Source: Bolinopsis microptera
Taxonomy: Eukaryota; Ctenophora; Tentaculata; Lobata; Bolinopsidae
Length of the DNA: 64,000 nt
Reading direction: 5' to 3'
Assembly: GCF_026151205.1 (NCBI RefSeq)
Contig: NC_087076.1
Span: 12,261,675 to 12,325,674, forward strand
In this document: one piece after another, positions 11,873-22,500 of the stretch
Layout: each line of letters starts with the position of its first letter
Numbering within the stretch: the stretch's first letter is position 1
Translations under genes and position numbers: made by a program
Notes under the pieces: generated by a model
What the model was told of the DNA's origin: nothing
Seen by the model: only the letters and a program-made list of their open reading frames with translations
Databases searched by the model: none

Positions 11873-12368
11873 AAGCGCTTAAGTTCTTTATAATTATATG
11901 GAACTAATCACATCCACAGCCTTTCGAATGTAGGTACGGACCAAAAAAGTATTTTCGGCTCATAATGATCAGGGTAGCATGAAACATGAACAAAAGTAGT
12001 TTCCAGAAAAATTTTCGGTCCGAGTCATTCTCGATAGGTACAAGGAATGTGCCTCAATTACAATATGTAAGTTACTCTCCTTGTTTCTATATAAACATAA
12101 CTTTTATAATAATTCTTACGGAATAATTATAATAATTTTCTATTATCACTAGAAGCCGCACAGACTTACTATCTACACACAAACCAACTAGCAAATGTCA
12201 TTAGTATTACTCTAATCCTATGAACAAGTGTATCCCAAATTCATAATTCGTATAACAACGAGTAAGTTACAGCTTGAATCGCTGGTGTTTATTTGTCTAA
12301 GTTGCATTGCTATGCTTATACAATTTGTACATACTCAACACATAATTGACCAATATAACTTCCAGACT
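11873..12368. other. Intergenic, no gene recognised
   Basis: AT-rich spacer between two inverted-repeat elements. I see no supportable gene or RNA here. Confidence 0.4.
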
Positions 12369-14174
12369 CAGAGGCACATATTAGGTGCGGTAAAAAAATC
12401 GAAATTATGCGGTACCGCACCCGACTATAAAGGTAAAATGTGCGGTAAGTTGCGGTAAATTTTTACCAATTATGCGGCAAATGTGCGGCGATTTTTTCGA
12501 AATTTGTGCGGGAATTGTGCGGTTTTCTTTTGCATTTTCTCAAGGACTTTGGAAATTCTAAACGTATAACCGCCGCTCTTATCAAAAATAGGTCTGTTTA
12601 TGTGTTACTGAGGGTGTAGTTCTTTACTAAGACCATGATTGAACCTAGTATATTGAGATTCAGTTATCTGAGAACAGTGACTTAGAGTAATCAGATGATG
12701 TGGTGAAGTTACGAATGATAACTGATAAACTATAATCAAAGTATGGTAACGACGAGGTTTTCATAACGGCCTGGGTCACGGTCCCGAAAGGGCCTGGGTC
12801 ACGGTCCGAAAGGGCCTGGATCACGGTCCCGAAAGGGCCTGGGTAACGGTCCAGAAAGGGCCTGGGTCACGGTCCCAAAAGGGCCTGGGTAACGGTCCCG
12901 AAAGGGCCTGGGTCAGGGTCCCGAAAGGGCCTGTGTCACGTGGTAACTGGGTCACGTGGCCTAGGCATGAGTTCCAAAAGGGCCTGGGTCACGGTCCCGA
13001 AAGGGCCTGGGTCAGGGTCCCGAAAGGGCCTGTGTCACGTGGTAACTGGGTCACGTGGCCTAGGCATGAGTTCCAAAAGGGCCTGGGTCACGGTCCCGAA
13101 AGGGCCTGGGTCAGGGTCCCGAAAGGGCCTGTGTCACGTGGTAACTGGGTCACGTGGCCTAGGCATGAGTTCCAAAAGGGCCTGGGTCACGGTCCCGAAA
13201 GGGCCTGGGTCAGGGTCCCGAAAGGGCCTGTGTCACGTGGTAACTGGGTCACGTGGCCTAGGCATGAGTTCCAAAAGGGCCTGGGTCACGGTCCCGAAAG
13301 GGCCTGGGTCAGGGTCCCGAAAGGGCCTGTGTCACGTGGTAACTAGGTCACGTGGCCTAGGTATGAGTTCCAAAAGGGCCTGGGTCACGGTCCCGAAAAG
13401 GCCTGAATCACGGTCCTAAAAGGGCCTGGGTCAGGGTCCCGAAAGGGCCTGGGTCACGGTCCCAAAAGGGCCTGGGTAACGGTCCCGAAAGGGCCTGGGT
13501 CAGGGTCCCGAAAGGGCCTGTGTCACGTGGTAACTGGGTCACGTGGCCTAGGCATGAGTTCCAAAAGGGCCTGGGTCACGGTCCCGAAAGGGCCTGGGTC
13601 AGGGTCCCGAAAGGGCCTGTGTCACGTGGTAACTGGGTCACGTGGCCTAGGCATGAGTTCCAAAAGGGCCTGGGTCACGGTCCCGAAAGGGCCTGGGTCA
13701 GGGTCCCGAAAGGGCCTGTGTCACGTGGTAACTGGGTCACGTGGCCTAGGCATGAGTTCCAAAAGGGCCTGGGTCACGGTCCCGAAAGGGCCTGGGTCAG
13801 GGTCCCGAAAGGGCCTGTGTCACGTGGTAACTAGGTCACGTGGCCTAGGTATGAGTTCCAAAAGGGCCTGGGTCACGGTCCCGAAAAGGCCTGAATCACG
13901 GTCCTAAAAGGGCCTGGGTCAGGGTCCCGAAAGGGCCTGAGTCACGGTCCTAAAAGGGCCCGACTATAACATATTTTGGTTTTTACACTCGAAAATCTTA
14001 ACGCGAAAATTTCAAAATTATGCGAAATTACGCGGAAAATGCTAGATTATGCAGAAATATGCAGAAAATTACAAAATGTGCGGACATGTGCGGAAAACAA
14101 TAAATTATGCGGACATGTGCGGAAAACGGTAAATTGTGCGATCCCGCACCCATCGCACCTAATATGTGCCTCTG
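12369..14174. mobile_element. hAT-like non-autonomous element carrying a GC-rich minisatellite
   Basis: The left end is CAGAGGCACATATTAGGTGC and the right end is the complement of the same 20 bases, ending at 14174. CTTCCAG occurs at 12359-12365 and 14175-14181, consistent with a target duplication of about 7-8 bp, although three extra bases separate it from the left end. Subterminal regions are full of TGCGG words (12380-12535, 14020-14150), as is common in hAT derivatives. The middle 1.2 kb is the minisatellite at 12767-13965. There is no transposase. Assignment to hAT rests on the CAGAGG terminus and the approximate duplication length. Confidence 0.65.
12767..13965. repeat. GC-rich minisatellite with 99-bp higher-order unit and CACGTG motifs
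   Basis: The basic motif is about 23 bp (GGGTCACGGTCCCGAAAGGG plus CCT). Nine 99-bp units contain GTCACGTGGTAACT, followed by GGTCACGTGGCCTAGG. They start near 12934, 13033, 13132, 13231 and 13330, and again near 13520, 13619, 13718 and 13817. The second block repeats the first at an offset of 587 bp. Because 99 is divisible by three, two frames stay open across each block; I regard these as repeat artefacts and not proteins. Confidence 0.9.
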
Positions 14175-14181
14175 CTTCCAG

Positions 14182-15797
14182 TAAGCTGTTTTATAGCATT
14201 AATATATTCGAGATTATGTTATACTAGTGTAACCAAGGCTTGTATCACGTCGTGACACCCACGGTCGTTTCATTACGATACAGGTGACAGGGGGCTGGGG
14301 GAGCCGCGCATTCGTGTGCGGCGGGTCATACATGCAAGTGCAACGTATGACAAACCAAGGCCTACGGTACCTATAAACCGCCTATACTTTTATATTCTAA
14401 AAACCCATTACATTTTGGTAGTTAAAACGGTACAAAAGTATGAAATCGCTCAGTCAAAGCATACTCAGAGCTCGACCGGGATTTGGCGTTTTTGTCGCGG
14501 TCCCGGTCGCGGTCCCAGTCGGGATTACCGTTTTGGCCGGGATATTAGCCGGGATTTTAAAAACAGATTTTCGATCTTTTTAATCCAATTTAGCTTCAAA
14601 TTCATATTTTATTGCTTTGACTTAGACAAACGAAACGACTGTTAAGAATCGAACTAATCGAAACGAAAATTGAAACTCGAAGGATTGATTAGATTTCAGG
14701 CTCATCTTCATCCAAAGATATTCATATAACGATATTGATATCAATGTTGTCATCCTCTGCTTTATACGAAGGTTACTAAAAAATTTCCATTTCAGCATAG
14801 AAACATCGTGAAAATCCAGGTCCCGGTCCCGGTCGGAATTAAACTGATCCCGATTAAAAAACTTAGGCTATTGGGCTACGTCAGAGTTTTGTAGGCTCTA
14901 TACCGAAAAAACCAGCCACGTACCTCTTACTGTTTTCTAACCTGACAATGTTTCAATCGTAGGCATCATGAAATGAAGAAGAGTCTGTTTAGATCTTAAC
15001 ACTACTATAGCTGATCAGTACACACTAACGATTATTAATATAAATGCCATTTTTTTGCCTGACGAGCCAGTCGCTCCCTAATCTAACTATACTATCAACT
15101 ACAAGCTAGTTAACGAATTTATGACATCTAACTTAGCTCTGCAAATACATTATCTTTCGCCGCAAATTCACCGCGATTTTGCCTAGTTTGACTTGTTGCG
15201 GCGCCGCGATTTTTGGCCTAAATAATCGCGATTTTCTTTTGTCCTTGTCCCGTTTCGGGTAATGAGCAGGTATAATTCGTTATTTCGCATGTAACTTTGT
15301 CTTTATTGTAACTACAGTGCTAAATTAGATGTCATAATCATATATTCGTTAACTATTCAATTTGATCGGCTCATGTCCCATGACACATGATGATGTGATC
15401 TCATCATATTATCATTCGACACAGGCTGATGGGGGTCCATAACAACAAAATATGACATAGCTCATGACATGATATTAAATTTTGCCAACAATCAACAATC
15501 ATTTATCTACACTTCCCCTTGTTTGCGTAGAACGTCGCTTTCCCAAATTCAGCCACTTTAACGGTGCAGTCACAATTTACATTACCCTGTTTTGAAACGG
15601 TCGACCGTTTACTATACGAAGGTCCCGGCGATTTGTCCGCAGGAAGTTTTAGAAAGCGGTCCATTGTTCAATAACAAGCAAAACACAAATCAATAACTAA
15701 AGATCCGACGACGTTTGTGACAAGTATCTGAGAAGTGACAATCAATAACAGCACTGATTTCACCTACTGCACCATTTCATAATCTATTATATGTCTA
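14182..15797. other. Repeat-rich intergenic region
   Basis: About 14465-14545 and 14815-14865 carry GGTCCCGGTCGCGGTCCC-like words in a possible element. About 14230-14285 is the inverse of the end of the duplicated segment at 23573-23984 (GTGATACAAG, GAAACGAC). About 15160-15235 carries the GCGATTTT motif. No gene is recognised. Confidence 0.4.
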
Positions 15798-16707
15798 CCT
15801 TATCGGACCTTATTTGGACGGACATTACTTGAACGCTGGAGGCCCTAGCGTTCATCTTAATGTCCGTTCAAATAAAGTCTGGTTAATTAATGTCCGTCCA
15901 AGTTAAAGTCCGTTGAAATTTTTTCAAACATTTTTCCATTTCGAACTTTTTGTCCAGAATATGACAACTTTGAGAACTTTATTGTGCCGTAAATAAGTTA
16001 ACGACGGAAAGGTTCTCCTTGGTCTGCCGGAGGCACAGAAAACTCTACTACTCATACTACTAGTATATGTTGTTTTCAAGAGTCACTTGACGGAAAAAAG
16101 TCAACGAAATTATGGCACTCAACAACATAGTTCATGAACTAGTCCCCGCCAGCATGACAAACTTGACTTCCAGCCTCTAGATATTATGGGTAAATCGTGT
16201 TGCCAAGGACATTGTCCGACGTTGTTATAGTTCATATTACTCGGGGGCGGTAATGAAACAGTGCTAGGAAAGCTCCACGTGATGTTAAGGTTAACCTTAA
16301 GTTGTCTAAGATAAAACCACTTCACGCCGAATGGCTTGTAAAAGTTAACACTGAAATGCAGGACCGGGGTAGTTTGATAAAAAAAGGTTTCCATAAAGCT
16401 AGAAATCACTGATGCTTTAAGCATAGACTATTTCATGCACGAAAACCCATTTGATGAAGATGATATGTGATATTAGACACTGATCATGTACACATTTTTA
16501 AACATTTTTACTGCTCAATGACTGCTTTTCTTACTAACTGTATAAAATATGGATTTAAAAATCATTTGCTGAAATTTTAAAAAGTCAAAAAAACGTCAAA
16601 AAAATTCGGATTTTTGATGGTTTTGAATGCCTTCGAACGTTCATATTAATGTCCGTTCATAATTATGTCCGTTCATGTAATGTCCGTCCAAATAAGGTCC
16701 GATAGGG
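15798..16707. mobile_element. Inverted-repeat element (910 bp) with TA target duplication
   Basis: The ends match over about 30 bp: CCTTATCGGACCTTATTTGG on the left and the complement of CCCTATCGGACCTTATTTGG on the right, both continuing ACGGACATTA. Flanking dinucleotides are TA at 15796-15797 and 16708-16709, as in Tc1/mariner-type insertion. Several extra GTCCGTTCA words lie inside each end. A related single end occurs near 36314 (TATCGGACGTTATTTG). No transposase is seen; the 101-residue minus-strand frame at 16119-16424 has no recognisable domain. Confidence 0.7.
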
Positions 16708-16734
16708 TATAAAAATAGACATATACTTATAGTG

Positions 16735-16845
16735 GTCAAGTTAATGTCAAGTTAGTGGTCAAGTTAATGTCTAGTGGTCAAGTTAATGTCTAGTGGTCAA
16801 GTTTTATATGTCTAGTGGTCAACTTTATGTCTAGTGGTCAAGCAC
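16735..16845. repeat. Short tandem repeat, ~18-20 bp unit
   Basis: About five imperfect copies of TCTAGTGGTCAAGTTAATG, adjacent to the right end of the preceding element. Confidence 0.8.
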
Positions 16846-17216
16846 TCAGCAGGCGAGTGGGAGTGGATTAAGAAATGCTTGTGAAAGCAGATTCCAGGAA
16901 ATTGTCGAGAATGTGAATGGTGTAGTGTGTGAATGGAAATTCCAGAGCAAGACTATTGTCCCTCGATCCTCGAGTCTCTCCCGATCGGCCACAGTTTACA
17001 CAGCACTCAGCAGCTCAATGCGCAATAATAAATAATAAACGCTATAAAGGAACCAGGATATATCACATTCTTTTCAGATTCATACACCGTACATATTTTC
17101 GTCAATTTCCAGTCACATAGAATTACGACACACTACACAGTGAAGACTTAGACACATTCTTAAATGAGGCCCCTTCCAGTTCCAGTGTTCCACCCATTGC
17201 CACTGCGAATTTAACG
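16846..17216. other. Intergenic, no gene recognised
   Basis: No gene or structured feature seen. Confidence 0.4.
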
Positions 17217-17565
17217 ATAATCCTGCCTACTTAATTGCGAAGTTATTAACTTGGCAGCCTGCCAAGTTATTGTTATTTGGCAGGATTTGCTATTAACTTG
17301 GCAGGATTTGTTATTTGGCAGGATTTGCTATAAACTTGGCAGGATTTGTTATTTGGCAGGATTTGCTATTAACTTGGCAGGATTTGTTATTTGGCAGGAT
17401 TTGCTATTAACTTGGCAGGATTTGTTATAAAATTAACAATCCATTCCGGATAGATTATGGCAGTGTTGAAGTTAAATCGGCAGTTTTTCTATTAACTTGG
17501 CAGGATTTGTTATAAAATTATTAATCCATTCCGGATAGATTATGGCAGTGTTAAAGTTAAATCTA
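17217..17565. repeat. GGCAGGATTTG minisatellite and adjoining 77-bp duplication
   Basis: From about 17245 to 17430, units of roughly 38 bp alternate TTAACTTGGCAGGATTTG with TTATTTGGCAGGATTTGC. Next to this, a segment containing CCATTCCGGATAGATTATGG is present twice, at about 17439 and 17523. Confidence 0.85.
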
Positions 17566-17746
17566 TGTCGGAACTATAAAAAGTCCGATCTACGCCAGAT
17601 AACCCCTTCCATATATCGATATCCCTGTCCCGCATCAGGGTTCGCAGTTCCTCTTTAGATTGTGTCCCAACTTCCTTCAGTAACATAGACAAGTATAGCT
17701 TTGTCTTGGTCGGCCTTGCTGTGCTCTACCGTGCGTAGCATAGTAA
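17562..17746. repeat. Dispersed ~180-bp repeat, copy 1
   Basis: Closely matches 39617-39783 in the same orientation, sharing AGTCCGATCTACGCCAGATA, GCAGTTCCTCTTTAGA and CCAACTTCCTTCAGTAACAT. Neither copy keeps a common open frame, so it is treated as non-coding, possibly SINE-like. Confidence 0.7.
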
Positions 17747-17771
17747 GTATTGACGGATGTTACTCGTCTAA

Positions 17772-18055
17772 ATTTCTTCGAAGTACAAAGTCAATATCGT
17801 TTTCAAAATCAAAATCAATATCGTTTTTATCATTTTAAAATCAAAATCAATATCGTTTTCAAAATCAAAATCAATATCGTTTTCAAAATCAAAATCAAAA
17901 TCAAAATTGAAATCAAAATTGAAATCAAAATTGAAATCAAAATCAAACTCAAAATCGTTTTCAAAATGAGAATCGTTTTCAATTTCAATATGAAAATCGT
18001 TTTTTATCTAAATTTTAAAATCATTTTACAAATCAAATTGAAAATCGTTTTTATT
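17772..18055. repeat. AT-rich degenerate array (CAAAATCAAAATCGTTTT type)
   Basis: Repeated CAAAATCAAAATCAATATCG and AAAATTGAAATCAAAATTG words. The open frame across it (17750-18061) encodes only I/K/F-rich low complexity and is not called as a gene. Confidence 0.85.
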
Positions 18056-19509
18056 TTGTGATTAATTGTATAATTAATTTTTTAATTCAAAATTTTCAGT
18101 GAAAATTGGCGGCCATCTCGGCCGCCAAAGTCGTCTTCAACACTCCTTGATGTCGTCATCAAGTTAACCGTTTTTAAAACTTTACTTTTGACAATTAATA
18201 ACTTTTAAAATTGATTTTACACCATCAAGGAGTTGTAATTACATTCAAAATTTGAGGAAAGTTTTTTTAGCTTGCTGATCCTTCATAAAGATTTTCGCTA
18301 TTAAAGTTAGAGCTTTTTTGACGAATAATTTTATAAAAACGCTAATTTTACGATCTAGTATTCTCTGGTGTTGGGCCATCCCTTGGGATGTGGAGCTCAA
18401 TTTTGCTTCCTAAAGGTCTAAATTGTGTCATAGGATAATTTTAAAGTTGAAAATAAAAAAGTTGCACACGTGAGGACACGCCCAAAATGATAGAAAATTG
18501 TTAAAATCACTGAAAATTGGTATTTTCACGATTTTTATCAACTTTGGAGTCACGTTGTGATCCAAGTTATTTTTTTTGAAATCTTTTGAAACTGTGCACG
18601 CTTATCAAACTATATATAAAATACCACTATGCAAAAATGTACGGTGATTTAATATTTTATGCGCACGCAACGTCCGCTCAAAGTTTGCACGTGCGAAAGG
18701 TGAGAATTTTGCTCATTCGTTATTAAGAATAAATTCTGCTTTCCCACGACATTTAAATGGCATTATATATATATATAAATTTAATGCTAACTTGAATGAG
18801 TAAAAAGTGCCATACTCATGTCTACTTAAACACAAGGAAATGTTTTCAAAGGTTAAATTTCGAAATCGTTGAAATTACCTCCTTATTAATATTAATGAAG
18901 TTATGAGTTTACATTTCGACTTTGTAAAGTACCCTGACATTATAATCAAAAAGAGATAATATTCGTAAGCCGTGAATGAACGGGAAAAGCGAGCGACCGA
19001 TTAACATCTCGGTATCATTTTGCATTTGCAGACGGTCATTCAAATTAATATCATTTATTTTGTTTGGGAAAGAGAGACACTGGCCGCGGTCCACTCTACT
19101 CATGATTATGGGTTTTGGTCAAATTATATATATATTTAAAAAAATAATACTATAGTATCAAGCGCAATTAGATTTTGATGTGACCTATTCAGTACGTTTG
19201 TGGTCTGTAAAAGCTGATTTTGTCCAGCCCGTAGTACAATCATGAATATGTGATTTAATAAAAAGTATGCGAGTATTGAAAAAAATACCTTTTGACTGCT
19301 CAATCTTGTATAAGGCGATTACAATAAGGAAAACAACCGGTTTTATATACCTGAATTATTATAACCCTGTTCGTTTGTGACTTCGATTTTATTGTAATGG
19401 TTCCATCGCACGTATTGGGTTTCTAACTCGAAATTATGGTTAGATTGGTTTTAAGGTTCTATATATTATAATATCAGGACAATATCATTAGTTTGTCACC
19501 AAAGACATC
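18056..19509. other. Upstream region of BHMT, no gene recognised
   Basis: AT-rich sequence with short TA microsatellites (about 18765 and 19125). The promoter of BHMT should lie near the 3' end of this stretch. I see no clear TATA box. Confidence 0.4.
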
Positions 19510-22500
19510 ATGACACGAGCAACCGGGGTAAGGAAGAGTTTAGACTTCTTTTTAGTTTTACCTTCCCCCCCCCCCCCCCCCCCCCAACGCGGTAACCTCA
19601 TAGCTTTTCACCTCCGACTCTGCTCTTTGAACTCTGCCCCTACGCATTTCCCTTTTTATGCCCCCAACAGTAACCACAAATTTGACCTAAAACTCTAACT
19701 CGACTGAATAAAATAAAAAGTAGAAATTTTGATTATTATCATTAGAATGCTGAGTCGTGAAGTGTAAGTGTAACTGTAAACTTTACGAGATTTTTGAGGG
19801 GTAAAATGCTCGTTCCCTATGACTATGAGTATGACTATGAGTATAATGATCATGAAACTATTAGTATTATATAGAACCCTCCCCATCAATATTATCACCG
19901 CCTAAGTTTCTCTGCATGTACTATAAATTCTATAAATTCTTAGTCCCACTATATCATATATTACCTGGGGACCCCAGGCTATTATGTTCATAAACATTCC
20001 GGATAAAGATTAGGCGGACTGACAGGCTGAGCGCCGCCCAGTAATATCATATAGTGAAACTTTACCTGGGGACCTCAGGCTATTATATTTACTAGCAGGA
20101 ACCCGTATAATATAACCCTAAACGGTGTCAAGACTCAAAATACTAAAATAATTATTACCTATTTAATTGGCGTTTTTGACACCACTTGGGGGTCCAAATT
20201 TTCGGTTCTAAAATCATTATTCCTTGGCCAATTTTTTATTTTTTCATGCTCATTTGAAGGCCATTAAAGCATTTGACCCAGCCAAAAAAGTTCCAGTTGT
20301 ATATCTTTTACGGTTTATGCGGAAAGTCGCGTTAAAGTTGATGCCGTGGTGTCAGTAAAATGGCACAGATATATATATATATATATCGTCTCGCTTTATA
20401 TATAGTAAGATATTCATAATCATAGAGTAGAGATTAGGCGGAATGACAGGCTGAGCGCCGCCCAGTATACTTATAGTGAAACTGGGATAATTTTCTTTTA
20501 TTAAATTTCATGTAATCTCCCGAATCTGGCTACTTTTTAAAGCTGATATTTTCTATTTTTGAAAGGGTTAGTATCTTGCAGCCCTTGTTTGTTTACACTT
20601 ACAGTAAAGATAAATAAGTTCATTATCCGTATCGCAGGGATTTTTGGAGAGGTTGGATAGAGGACCAGTGATTGGAGATGGTGGGTTTGTGGTCGCTCTT
20701 GAGAAACGAGGATATGTTGAAGCTGGACCCTGGACTCCCCAGGCTGTGATTGAACACCCAGAGGTATGTACATCAAATTCGACAGCTATTTAACAATTTA
20801 AATTATAGTTGGAAAAATAAGTATAACTATAAAGACAGGGATTTCGTGATTTCAATAGTCCATTTGGAACACAAGGAAGAATGATTCTTTTCCTTTTATA
20901 GCCACAGTCGTCTTTCAAATCGCGAAGTAACGCAAAGTATAAGCGGCCAGGGTTCACTCTCCATTTCAAATGCATTTTCAAACTTTGAAACTGGATCTCA
21001 GATCCATTTCTGTGCACAGTTTCAAGATTTGAAACGGCTAAATGTTGTAAAATTGAAGTCCATAGTTTACTCTCCATCTCAAAAACAGTTTCAAACTTTG
21101 AAACTGGATCTCAGATCCATTTCTGTGCACAGTTGCAACATTCTAACAAGGCCAAATAATGGTGCTAAGAACAAACACGCGCCAGCAGCACACGTGTAGT
21201 CTTTTAACCTTTTTTTCGTACTATTACCATGTCAGCTCCCAAACTTTAAAAGATAGTAAAATCTGCACCTGAAGCTTTATTTTGAGTTTGATACCAAGTA
21301 AATAATGACCTTTCCCCTCGTTCAGGCCGTGAAACAACTTCACAGAGAATTCCTGAGGGCAGGGTCGGACGTTTGCCAAGCTTTCACTTTCTACGCCAGT
21401 GAGGACAAGTTGAAGAACCGAGGAAACAGTGCAGGTTCCTATGGGGTAAGTTTTGTAGAGCTGGCGATTTCTGTCAAGGTTGTTGTGCATATTTGACTTT
21501 CGATCAGCAATGACAAATGAAGTTTTTATATTGAATCGAAATATGGTTATGTATATGGTTTTTATATGGTTTTTATGACAAAGAACCTCTGCTTTTATTC
21601 TTCTGACAACTATTTTTAATTTTAAACCACGTATCCTTCGTCTGCAGGTAAAAGCAATTAACCAAGCTGCCTGTGACATAGTAAAAGAAGTAGCCTACCC
21701 AGAAGGATCTCTTGTAGCTGGAGGAGTATCCCAAACTCCCACCTACATGAATACCACTGACAAGGCCCTGGTGCAGGCTGAGGTCAGGAAACAGTGCGCA
21801 GTCTTTAAAGAGACCGGGGTTGATCTTATGATTTGCGAGGTGAGTTGTCCATGTAGGTTTATTTTTAACCTTTAAGAGTTTAAGCTGGTTAACAAATCTT
21901 CCTCGATCATAATTTAACTGTGGTATTGAGTCTTCTTCTGATTAGTCGGCGTCGACTGTAAGCCTTCCTTTAGGTGGCTTTCACAACGCGTCCCTATGTC
22001 TCCAACTCCTGCTGCTCATGGAGAGAGAGACTCCCAAAATCCCAAATTATATACCATAAATATATTAAACATAGATATCGACAACAGACTCCAAGTCCAA
22101 GCAAGAGTCTTGACGGTCTGTTACCACCGCCCCTGGTGCAACCCCACTGGGTTAACGACGTGGAGACAGGGACTTCCAGGGACGGTCAATCCCTAATAAT
22201 CTGCAAGTTTTCCTAGGTGTGGAATAGTGGTCAATAGGATCGTCGAGAAGATCCTCCCAAAAAATAGGCGATTGATTGCCTCGATATATTTTATAACCGT
22301 GCTGAGTTTAGCTGGGACTACATCTTCCCAGGTCAGAAAAATATTATCGGAAGTTCTCAACCTAATGGTCATGTATCTTATACAGCGAGGTGTTCTGAAG
22401 TTTCTTCCTCTTCTGGACACTGGACAGTGTTAACAACGAGGAGATGTAAAATTGGCCAGGGGGCTTTGTCCTGTGAAGAGCCAGGTTATTCACCTTTGAT

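Noticed and set aside
12933-13907. Four long overlapping frames encoding a 33-residue repeat protein
   Set aside because: They arise because the 99-bp minisatellite unit is divisible by three; two frames are open at once and there is no other coding signal.
16119-16424. 101-residue frame as transposase of the 910-bp element
   Set aside because: No DDE/D or helix-turn-helix pattern is visible; it is probably chance.
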